Assembly (NCBI GenBank): GCA_002796165.1
Contig: PCWF01000055.1
Span: 1 to 6,621 of the forward strand
Length of the DNA: 6,621 nt
Direction of reading: 5' to 3'
DNA from: Nitrospinae bacterium CG11_big_fil_rev_8_21_14_0_20_56_8
GTDB lineage: Bacteria > Nitrospinota > Nitrospinia > Nitrospinales > VA-1
Shown here: in pieces, positions 1-6,383 of the stretch
Layout of the letters: each line of letters starts with the position of its first letter
Numbering within the stretch: position 1 is the stretch's first letter
Notes under the pieces: model-generated
The model's database searches: none
What the model saw: only the letters and a program-made list of their open reading frames with translations
Told to the model about the DNA's origin: nothing
Translations under genes and position numbers: made by a program

Positions 1-219
1 GGATAATAGCGCAAATTCCAAGAGTTAGACGGTAAAATCCACTAATCAACTAATTAAATGAAGTCTCAGGATTCGTTCCGCTCCTGGATTCCCCCTTCCC
101 CGGTGACAGGAATTTCCCAATCTCCTTTTTTTCCAACCGGAAACCCATTTACCGGAATGACTATAACCTAATAATATTCAATAAGTTATAAAATATACAC
201 CCTATCGCGCAAAGTTGTT

Positions 220-248
220 TTGCTCGGGGAGAAATTTTTAGATAAAAT
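220..248 (+). promoter_or_regulatory. Candidate sigma-70-type promoter for the aldolase
   Basis: TTGCTC (220-225) and TAAAAT (243-248) are separated by exactly 17 bases. The -10 matches the TATAAT consensus at 5 of 6 positions, but the -35 matches only the TTG core. Surrounding DNA is AT-rich, as expected for a promoter. Transcription would begin near 255 and give a leader of roughly 155 nt. Other A/T hexamers in 160-250 could serve equally well as a -10, so this is one plausible choice only. Confidence 0.3.
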
Positions 249-265
249 AAACTCAAACAACAAAA

Positions 266-282
266 GAAAACGTTTCGTTTTC
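266..282. repeat. Perfect 17-bp palindrome (possible operator)
   Basis: The 7-base arms GAAAACG (266-272) and CGTTTTC (276-282) are exact reverse complements around a TTT centre. The element lies just downstream of the candidate promoter and about 130 bp before the aldolase start. That placement would suit a repressor operator, or a weak hairpin in the leader RNA. A-tract arms ending in CG resemble half-sites bound by LacI-type regulators, but the 3-base centre is not the usual spacing for that family, so no regulator is assigned. Confidence 0.4.
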
Positions 283-322
283 AAACTATTGGCACACAAT
301 CCGTAAATCAGACGACACCGGA

Positions 323-353
323 GCCGGGTGCGGGTCCGTCCCCCGCGACATCC
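323..353 (+). promoter_or_regulatory. GC-rich leader hairpin upstream of aldolase
   Basis: GCGGG (330-334) can pair with CCCGC (342-346), and an outer GGG/CCC pairing (about 325-327 with 352-354) may extend it across an internal loop. It sits in an abrupt GC-rich island within an AT-rich leader, 60-70 bases before the aldolase ribosome binding site. It does not match any riboswitch class I know, and no U run follows, so an intrinsic attenuator is not indicated. Its role is unknown. Confidence 0.25.
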
Positions 354-398
354 CATTTATAACGGTCGCCCGAATTCAAATAATATTAGGCCATTACG

Positions 399-404
399 AA
401 GGAG
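399..404 (+). promoter_or_regulatory. Ribosome binding site of the aldolase
   Basis: AAGGAG at 399-404 is followed by a 6-base spacer to the ATG at 411. This near-consensus Shine-Dalgarno site at good spacing fixes the start codon of the aldolase. Confidence 0.8.
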
Positions 405-410
405 AATATC

Positions 411-1808
411 ATGATTTTTGCCAGCAAAGACGATTTGCTGAACCACTTGAAGGGGTCAGCGCCCCTGGCCAACGGCGGCCTGAGACTTGAAAACGCTGAC
501 AAATTTCGTGAAAAAACCGTCGATGACCTGGTCCGCAACGCCGTGCTCAATCCGTGCAAGGAGATCAGGGCCCTATCGAGATTTGCCATCAAATCCGCCG
601 CACTACAAATGGGGATTTTCCCGTCTTCCATTCAGGGACTGTATGAGGCCCGGGGACAGGGAGAATGCCACGGATTCACCGTCCCGGCCCTGAATATCCG
701 CGGCATGTCTTACGACCTGTCCCGGGCCATTTTCCGGACCGCCCGCAAAAAAAACGCGGGAGCGTTCATTTTTGAGATTGCAAAGTCCGAGATGTCCTAT
801 ACCTTTCAGCCGCCACCGGAATTGACGTCGGTGATTCTGGCGGCCGCCATCCGGGAGCGCCACATGGGGCCGGTATTCATCCAGGGAGACCATTTCCAGG
901 TCAACGCCAAGAAGTATGCCGAAGATCCGGAAAAGGAAATCGCCGGGCTCAAGAAACTGATCGACCAGGCCATTGCCGGGGGCTTCTACAATATCGATAT
1001 CGACACCTCCACCCTGGTGGACCTCGGCAAACCCAATGTGGTGGAACAACAGCGGGCCAATTTCGAGGTCGGCGTGGCTCTCACCCACTACATCCGGAAA
1101 AACGAGCCCGAGGGGCTCACCATATCCGTGGGCGGGGAAATCGGGGAGGTCGGGAAGGAAAACAGCACCGAGGAAGAGTTGCGGGCCTACCTGGACAACT
1201 TCAACGCGCTACTCGACAAGACCGAAAAGGGCGCCAAGGGAATCAGCAAGATCTCGGTCCAAACCGGCACCGAGCACGGCGGCGTTCCCACCCCCGACGG
1301 CAAAGTGGCCGATGTGAACCTCGATTTCGACACGCTCGCAAAACTTTCCCGCATATCACGCGAGGTTTATGGTCTGGCGGGGGCCGTCCAGCACGGCGCG
1401 TCCACCCTGCCCGCCGACATGTTTCACAAGTTTCCCGAGTTGGAGACGGCGGAGATCCATCTCGCCACCGATTTCCAGAACATGATGTATGACAGCAAGA
1501 ATTTCCCCGGGAAATTCCGCACGGAAATCTACGACCACCTGCGCAAAAAATTCGCCGACGAAAAAAAAGCCGGCTGGACCGACGAGCAGTTCATTTACAA
1601 AACCCGCAAAAAAGGATTCGGAGAATTCAAGGAACAGTTCTGGAACCTGCCCGAAAGCGTGAAAGCCGCGATCGGACAGGAACTGGAAACGAAGATCGAT
1701 TTCCTTTTCGAGCAGTTAGCGGCCAACAACACCAGCGATTATGTCAAACGCTACGCGGAAACGATGCTGGTCCGGCCCGACCTGGAAAAAGAAATGGCTT
1801 TCGCCTGA
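411..1808 (+). CDS. Class II fructose-bisphosphate aldolase family protein, long form
   Basis: A 465-residue zinc-dependent aldolase of the class II (FBA/GatY-KbaY) TIM-barrel family. Fructose 1,6-bisphosphate cleavage to glyceraldehyde 3-phosphate and dihydroxyacetone phosphate is the most likely reaction, in the cytoplasm; tagatose or another ketose bisphosphate cannot be excluded. Family landmarks are in order: GDH at 159-161 (catalytic Asp160, zinc ligand His161), GGEIGEVG at 241-248 (acidic ligand Glu243), GTEHGG at 286-291 (zinc ligand His289) and QHGAST at 327-332 (zinc ligand His328). The last replaces the usual HGGSG. The following HLATDFQ (350-356) corresponds to the usual NxxTD strand, with His where Asn commonly contacts substrate. 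Ordinary members have about 280-360 residues. This one adds roughly 85 residues before the barrel and about 100 after the last motif, with lysine-rich helices at 365-435. It stands alone, convergent with the ABC1 kinase gene. Confident on family, less so on substrate. Confidence 0.88.
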   Translation: MIFASKDDLLNHLKGSAPLANGGLRLENADKFREKTVDDLVRNAVLNPCKEIRALSRFAIKSAALQMGIFPSSIQGLYEARGQGECHGFTVPALNIRGMSYDLSRAIFRTARKKNAGAFIFEIAKSEMSYTFQPPPELTSVILAAAIRERHMGPVFIQGDHFQVNAKKYAEDPEKEIAGLKKLIDQAIAGGFYNIDIDTSTLVDLGKPNVVEQQRANFEVGVALTHYIRKNEPEGLTISVGGEIGEVGKENSTEEELRAYLDNFNALLDKTEKGAKGISKISVQTGTEHGGVPTPDGKVADVNLDFDTLAKLSRISREVYGLAGAVQHGASTLPADMFHKFPELETAEIHLATDFQNMMYDSKNFPGKFRTEIYDHLRKKFADEKKAGWTDEQFIYKTRKKGFGEFKEQFWNLPESVKAAIGQELETKIDFLFEQLAANNTSDYVKRYAETMLVRPDLEKEMAFA

Positions 1809-1836
1809 ACGCTTGAAGCACTTTCCTGAGCCGCAA

Positions 1837-1868
1837 GGGTTTCCTCCCCCAAGGGGGAGGACAAGCCC
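1837..1868. terminator. GC-rich hairpin between convergent genes (likely bidirectional terminator)
   Basis: The inner stem CCTCCCCC (1843-1850) pairs perfectly with GGGGGAGG (1853-1860) across AA. The outer arm GGGTTT (1837-1842) pairs with AAGCCC (1863-1868) through one G-U, past a two-base bulge. It lies in the 63-bp gap between the aldolase stop and the ABC1 kinase stop, the expected place for a shared terminator. Neither strand has a U run after the stem, so it is not a textbook intrinsic terminator. It may act with Rho, or block 3' exonucleases. Confidence 0.5.
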
Positions 1869-1871
1869 GGC

Positions 1872-3410
1872 TCACTCCAGCCAGACGCGGACGTCCCGCT
1901 CCTCGTCTTTCAGAGTAAACATTTCCTGGGGGACGAAGCCGCTCTTTCGAACCCGGTCCTGGATCGTCTTCAGATCAACCTTCTGACGGCGGATGGATTC
2001 CATCACCGGCGGGTCAATGACGCTTTCCAGATCGTCGGCGACCCGTCCAGGCATGGTCAATTGAATCTTGTTTCCATTGGCCTTGACCACATAAATTTTC
2101 AGGTACCGCGCCAAGCCATCAAATCCCAACCCATCTTCCGCCGGGCTGGGAATCTCGATCCGGCGCGCGTCCTCATAAATTTCCGAACACACCTGGTCCA
2201 GGATGAACTTCCACGAGAGACGCGCATCCAGTCGTTCCAGCATGGCCGCCAGACCGTGAATCGTGCGCATCAGGTAAATCAACCTGGGTGGTGCGGCGGA
2301 TCGAAACCACCACTTCATCTCTCCCACAATCTGCTCGAACCGTTCACTGAGGCGCCAATCTTTGATGGCATAAGGCGCCTCGCAAAGGAACGGTTCGAAC
2401 AATACGTTCAGGAGGGCGGGAAGGGTCTGTTTCAGGTCCTGCAATTTTTGCGGATCGAATCCGATCGCCGACAGGCAGGCAACCGGGTCCAGCCGTTCGT
2501 GCGTCTGAAGCGCAAGGATGATCCGCAACAGGGTCAGCCGCATCGAATCGGGAACACGCAGGATGGAGCCGTAATCGTAAACGATCAGCGCGAAGTCCTC
2601 TCCTCCCAGCTTACGGAAAGCAAAATTTCCCGGGTGTGGATCGGCATGAACAAACCCGTGACAAAACAGCATATGGAAATAATGTCGTAGCAGGACCCTA
2701 CCCAGGGTCTGCCTCTGGGTCTGCACCATCGTTTCCGCTTTGTCGAGATCGAACCCGGTCTCCTTCTCCTGAACCAGAACACGGGGACGGCACCATTTTT
2801 CATAAACCTCGGGGACCACGACTTCCCAAATGGGAGCGACCCGCTTGCGATATTCAATTTGATGTTCTTTTTCCCGGGTATAATTTAATTCTTCGGACAG
2901 GTTTTCCCAAAAAGCGTCCCGGTAGCCGTCCAGACTGAAGCCCCACTTCGCCACCGGGCCCACCCGGGGCATCCAACCCAGAAGGTTCATTTCCGCTTCC
3001 ACGGCGTCTGCGATTGCGGGGAACTGGACCTTCACCGCCACCTCATGGCCCTCCCGTAACTTTCCGAAGTGGACCTGTCCGAGGGAGGCGGCCTGCCCTT
3101 TTTCCTCCAGATGACTGAAGATGGAATCGAGGGAAACCGCGTACTCCGCCTCCAGAATTTCCCGAACCTCCTCCAGAGGCATGACGGGGATCGAGTTGTT
3201 GAGGATTTCCCGATCGGCCGCATCCCCGCTTCCCATCGTCATGAACTGGGCGACCTTGGTGGGAACTCCGCGGGAATTCCCCAAAAGCTCCAACAGATAA
3301 TGCCGGGCCCAGGCATGCTTATCCGCGTCGGCAGAATGCCGCAACTGCCGCGCCGCGTTGCCCAATCGCACCAGGTTCATCCCCCGCTTGAACAAGGATG
3401 AAAGCTTCAT
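1872..3410 (-). CDS. ABC1/AarF/UbiB-family atypical protein kinase-like protein
   Basis: A 512-residue member of the ABC1 (ADCK/COQ8/UbiB) kinase-like family. Characterised relatives are ATPases or kinases that support ubiquinone synthesis and lipid-linked processes. Visible landmarks: the family N-terminal motif as K52-V-A-Q55 (normally KxGQ), the A-rich nucleotide loop QAASLGQVH (106-114), VAVK with Lys127, an ELN at 174-176 where ELD is usual, the catalytic segment HADPHPGN (255-262; Asp257, Asn262), and DYG at 279-281 as the DFG equivalent. The active-site set is therefore intact apart from two conservative motif changes. The C-terminal 190 residues continue the kinase fold and end in a charged tail. 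I see no pair of C-terminal membrane helices as in E. coli UbiB, so it is probably soluble or peripheral. Its ATG overlaps the protease stop (ATGA) and has only a weak Shine-Dalgarno site of its own, implying translational coupling. No quinone-synthesis gene is nearby, so ubiB is not assigned. Confidence 0.88.
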   Translation of the reverse strand: MKLSSLFKRGMNLVRLGNAARQLRHSADADKHAWARHYLLELLGNSRGVPTKVAQFMTMGSGDAADREILNNSIPVMPLEEVREILEAEYAVSLDSIFSHLEEKGQAASLGQVHFGKLREGHEVAVKVQFPAIADAVEAEMNLLGWMPRVGPVAKWGFSLDGYRDAFWENLSEELNYTREKEHQIEYRKRVAPIWEVVVPEVYEKWCRPRVLVQEKETGFDLDKAETMVQTQRQTLGRVLLRHYFHMLFCHGFVHADPHPGNFAFRKLGGEDFALIVYDYGSILRVPDSMRLTLLRIILALQTHERLDPVACLSAIGFDPQKLQDLKQTLPALLNVLFEPFLCEAPYAIKDWRLSERFEQIVGEMKWWFRSAAPPRLIYLMRTIHGLAAMLERLDARLSWKFILDQVCSEIYEDARRIEIPSPAEDGLGFDGLARYLKIYVVKANGNKIQLTMPGRVADDLESVIDPPVMESIRRQKVDLKTIQDRVRKSGFVPQEMFTLKDEERDVRVWLE

Positions 3411-6235
3411 AGTCGCTTTCCCGTCTCCAGGCTCGATTGGACGGTAAACTTTTTCTTGAACTGGTCCACTTCGGAGATCGTGCCGGCAGGTGTGGAAACC
3501 TGGCTTTCCCCCGACTGCATGAGGACCACGAGGCGCGGTGTGGACGGATCCACAAACAACCGTTTCGCTTCGGCAACCGCATCTTCCTTGCGCATCCCCT
3601 TGACGGATTCAATCAACTTGCTCTTGTATTTGAAATCACCCTTCTCCTCGGTCGCCATGTAGTACAAATCGCCCAACACTTCGGCAATACTGTCCCCCTC
3701 CTTCTCCAGGGAGACGATGAGGCTGGCCCGGTGCCGTTCGAACTCCTCGTCGGTCAGTTTGTCAAACAGGTCGCCGGTGGTGGCGAGCCAGCCCTCCACC
3801 CGTTTGTTCAATTCAAAGGGGTCGTATGTCGCGGACTGAACGATCATTTTGAAAAACAGACGATCCTCGATGGTCTGTTTGAAACTCCAGACTATATATC
3901 CCAACTGCTGGTTGGTCCGCATCTGGGTATAGAAGTCGGACTCCACAATGGATGCGATCAGAGAAGCCCGGGCCAAGCGGTCAAAATTCTTCTCCCCCAC
4001 CTGCAGGGTATAGGAAATGGAATTATTGTTATCCAAAACCTTCCGGGAAAACAAAACCCGCTCCTGCGGCTCCATGACCTCCACCTCGATCTTGTACCGA
4101 TCTTTTTCCGGAAGAGGTTCCGCATTCAATTGGGACAACAGGGTTTTCACGCTTTTTTTCATATCCGCGTCGGTCCAGTTGCCATTCCCCACGCCCGTGA
4201 TGTAGACCTTTTCATAGACGCGCCGGGCATATTCGCGGATGTCGTCCAGCTTGAGGGGATTGAGCGCCTCGATTCTCTCTTCGTCCGAATAATGTTTCTT
4301 AAGCCAGAGCAGGGTATTGTAGTACTCGCCCCGATGGTAGGCCTGGTCCAGTTTTTGATTCTCAAGACCCCGGAGCATCACTTCCTTCAAATCCTCGAAC
4401 TTCCGTTCGTCGATCTTGACCTCCTTCAGATTTTTCACCACAAGACGAAGCAGTTCGTCCAATCGCTCCGAGTAACCTCCGATCGACAGGATGATGCCTT
4501 TCTTCTCCAGGCTGAGGGAGTAGGACAATCCGGCAAGCTGAATGGGATAGACAAGTTCGTTCAGTCCCTCGTGAATGGCCGCATCGTACAACTTGGCCTT
4601 CATGAGATCCTGCACGCTATCGTAAACCTGGGGCGTCTCGATGCGAAACTGCATGAACACCTTGGGTTGTTCGAACCGGTGATCGAACTGGAACCACACT
4701 CGCGCCAGGGAGTCATCCCACACCAGGTGCGGAGCCTCTTTGAGCAGATGGAGATGATCGGGAATGAAGTCATTTTTTTCCGGATAGAACATCCCATTGG
4801 TTTCAGGGGGCGCCTCCAGTTTGCGAAACGATTCTCCACCCACATAGGAGAGACTGTATTCCGCTCCGTAGTATTCCTCCACCTTGTCCGTCTCGACGGA
4901 ATTGGTTCTCAAGGCCACCAGCGAATTTTCAGGAGTCAGCGTGCTCAGCACCGCCTTGTACGTATCCGGATCGAATTTTTTGAACAGATAGGGGAGCGTC
5001 TCCACCTCGTTCAATTTGAAGTCGAACATCAGAGCGGCCCGTCCTGCGACGTATCCCATCCCCTCATCCGGATCCTTCCAGTCAAAGTTGATCTGCGCCA
5101 TGCTGGCCAGTTCGTCATAGGTGTACTTCTCGATCCCATGTTCCTTCACCAGGCGAATATAGGAATAGACCAATTCGAGGACCCTCTCGTACTGTTCCAC
5201 CCCTTTGGGAGTCAACGCAATATTGATGCTGAACGAATTAATATCCGGATGGCCATAACCTCCCCCCGCGGCAAGGCCCAGGGCCAGCCCCTCCTCTTTC
5301 AACTTGGAAAGAAGCGAGCCTTTCCCCTCATGCCCAAGAATGGAACTGATCACGGCGGAGGGCTTGCTGTCATGGTGGTCGGCCAGGCGGATGGTCGGAA
5401 ACTCCACTTCCAGCGAACGCAGATCTTTCACCGCCTTAACCTTGAGGAGACGGAATTTATCTTTCAATGCGGGGCGGTAATCGGAGTCGATCTTGGGCAA
5501 AGTCACCTTCCGGTCCGGAACATCGCCGAAATACTTCTTCACCAGGGCCTCCTGCTCATCCAGCGTCTGATCGGACAAAATGGCCAGCTTCATATTGGAG
5601 GCGGCGTAGTATTTATTGAAGAATCCCCGCAATCTTTCAACCGTGGCGCCCGCCAGGGTATCCTTGTTTCCGGTCCCGAATTTCCTCAGCGGGTGCCCCT
5701 CTTTTGCCGCAAGAGTTTCCAAACGGCCCAGGCGCCAATCATCGCTCCGCTTGTTTTTATCGTGTTCGCTACTGACCGCGTTGATCTCCCGCTCGGAATA
5801 GGTTTCATCAAACAACGGCTCCTTGAAAAAATCGCTGAACCGGTCCAGGGCTCCCTCGAATCCATTGTGAGACACTTCGAAGAAAAAGTTGGTCACGTCA
5901 AGGGAGGTATAGGCATTACTGGCTCCCGAGTTTTCATCCAGGTATTTTTTATAGGATCCCACTTCCGGATATTTTTTCGTCCCCAGAAACAGCATGTGCT
6001 CCAGGTAGTGCGCAAAACCGGGCAGGTCGTCCGGATCGTACAACATACCCGTCCCCACAGCCAGGGCCGCCGCGCTCCGATGCACCTTCGCATCATGAAC
6101 CAGCAACACCTCAAGTCCGTTTTTCAGCGCCAGGGTCCGCGTATCCCGTTTGAATTCTGCCCATGCGGTTCCGGTAACCATTAAAATGGCAAGCAGAACA
6201 CTCACCACCCAGCCACAACGCTTCATTTGCAACAT
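3407..6235 (-). CDS. Secreted M16A zinc metalloprotease (pitrilysin/insulinase family)
   Basis: A full-length 942-residue pitrilysin/insulysin-type peptidase, close to E. coli pitrilysin in size. A signal peptide is clear: Lys5-Arg6, a hydrophobic core at about 8-22, and a likely cleavage after AWA at 24-26. The mature enzyme is expected in the periplasm, degrading peptides enclosed by its two-lobed chamber. The inverted zinc motif HYLEH is at 76-80 (His76, Glu79, His80), and the third ligand Glu157 lies 77 residues further in the segment AVSSEHDKN, the family spacing. SNAYTS (106-111) is the substrate-binding strand, and LGHEGKGSLLSKLKEEGLA (300-318) is typical of the second domain. In the catalytically inactive C-terminal half, RTNQQLGY (773-780) keeps the Arg and Tyr that bind substrate in insulysin. 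The ATG at 6235 is preferred over Met4 because AGGAGGT ends 9 bases before it. It is first gene of a coupled pair with the ABC1 kinase gene. I see no frameshift or missing catalytic residue. Confidence 0.94.
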   Translation of the reverse strand: MLQMKRCGWVVSVLLAILMVTGTAWAEFKRDTRTLALKNGLEVLLVHDAKVHRSAAALAVGTGMLYDPDDLPGFAHYLEHMLFLGTKKYPEVGSYKKYLDENSGASNAYTSLDVTNFFFEVSHNGFEGALDRFSDFFKEPLFDETYSEREINAVSSEHDKNKRSDDWRLGRLETLAAKEGHPLRKFGTGNKDTLAGATVERLRGFFNKYYAASNMKLAILSDQTLDEQEALVKKYFGDVPDRKVTLPKIDSDYRPALKDKFRLLKVKAVKDLRSLEVEFPTIRLADHHDSKPSAVISSILGHEGKGSLLSKLKEEGLALGLAAGGGYGHPDINSFSINIALTPKGVEQYERVLELVYSYIRLVKEHGIEKYTYDELASMAQINFDWKDPDEGMGYVAGRAALMFDFKLNEVETLPYLFKKFDPDTYKAVLSTLTPENSLVALRTNSVETDKVEEYYGAEYSLSYVGGESFRKLEAPPETNGMFYPEKNDFIPDHLHLLKEAPHLVWDDSLARVWFQFDHRFEQPKVFMQFRIETPQVYDSVQDLMKAKLYDAAIHEGLNELVYPIQLAGLSYSLSLEKKGIILSIGGYSERLDELLRLVVKNLKEVKIDERKFEDLKEVMLRGLENQKLDQAYHRGEYYNTLLWLKKHYSDEERIEALNPLKLDDIREYARRVYEKVYITGVGNGNWTDADMKKSVKTLLSQLNAEPLPEKDRYKIEVEVMEPQERVLFSRKVLDNNNSISYTLQVGEKNFDRLARASLIASIVESDFYTQMRTNQQLGYIVWSFKQTIEDRLFFKMIVQSATYDPFELNKRVEGWLATTGDLFDKLTDEEFERHRASLIVSLEKEGDSIAEVLGDLYYMATEEKGDFKYKSKLIESVKGMRKEDAVAEAKRLFVDPSTPRLVVLMQSGESQVSTPAGTISEVDQFKKKFTVQSSLETGKRL

Positions 6236-6244
6236 AACTGCGAT

Positions 6245-6251
6245 ACCTCCT
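6245..6251 (-). promoter_or_regulatory. Ribosome binding site of the M16 protease
   Basis: On the minus strand AGGAGGT occupies 6251-6245, with nine bases before the ATG at 6235. This is a full-consensus site. Spacing to the in-frame ATG of Met4 (6226) would be 18 bases, so the upstream ATG is the better start. Confidence 0.85.
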
Positions 6252-6326
6252 GAAATTTAAGGGGCGGTCCGGAATCACTCGGCCCGGTCCCGTAGATGCG
6301 AGCCCGATTCAAATTTCCTTCCTTTA

Positions 6327-6332
6327 ATTATA
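6327..6332 (-). promoter_or_regulatory. -10 element (TATAAT) for the protease-kinase operon
   Basis: A perfect TATAAT lies on the minus strand at 6332-6327, in the 148-bp gap after the transporter stop and about 92 bp before the protease ATG. No recognisable -35 is found at 16-18 bp spacing; the region there reads GGTGAAAC. The promoter may use an activator or a different sigma factor, or the match may be chance. The gap is long enough to suggest the protease is not simply read through from the transporter. Confidence 0.4.
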
Positions 6333-6383
6333 ACGAGGTGGAAAGGCAAGTTTCACCGGAAAAATCACCGAATTCCGGGAGGC

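Larger units (their letters stand above)
1..410. other. Non-coding, AT-rich region upstream of the aldolase
   Basis: No supportable gene is present in these 410 bases on either strand. The stretch is clearly more AT-rich than the genes around it, especially 160-300, and then contains a short GC-rich block at about 318-347. A T7 run at 126-132 follows an imperfect inverted repeat (about 86-116, GGATTCC against GGAATTTCC); this might be the remains of a terminator for a gene left of the window, but the stem is bulged and the T run is some distance from it. A heptamer ACCGGAA occurs twice, 15 bp apart (136-142 and 151-157). The candidate promoter, palindrome, hairpin and ribosome binding site are listed separately. 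Confidence 0.7.

Noticed and set aside
3..35. Possible C-terminal tail of an upstream plus-strand gene ending at TAA 33-35
   Set aside because: Only ten codons are visible, and any random frame would give a stop that soon; it cannot be supported from this window.
136..157. Two ACCGGAA copies 15 bp apart as an iteron or regulator site
   Set aside because: Only two 7-base copies are present; too few and too short to support a replication or regulatory array.
58..171. 37-codon plus-strand ORF starting at ATG 58
   Set aside because: No Shine-Dalgarno site precedes it, the product is proline/phenylalanine/threonine-rich without recognisable features, and it lies in a repeat-like non-coding stretch.
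162..190. TATAAC...GTTATA inverted repeat
   Set aside because: Six-base A/T arms with an 18-base spacer are expected by chance in DNA this AT-rich.
603..1088. 161-codon minus-strand ORF opposite the aldolase
   Set aside because: It overlaps the conserved aldolase motifs in antisense and has no recognisable domain; it is a shadow frame.
2061..2690. 209-codon plus-strand ORF opposite the ABC1 kinase
   Set aside because: It is in the same in-register antisense position over a gene with clear kinase motifs, with no recognisable domain or start site.
3437..6184. 915-codon plus-strand ORF as a gene
   Set aside because: It lies fully opposite a well-supported M16 protease, in codon register with it, starts at TTG without a ribosome binding site, and its translation shows no recognisable domain. 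It is explained by the absence of TTA, CTA and TCA in the protease.
6357..6382. Inverted repeat CCGGAA/TTCCGG after the transporter stop as a terminator
   Set aside because: The stem is only 6 bp with an 11-base loop, and no U run follows on the minus strand.
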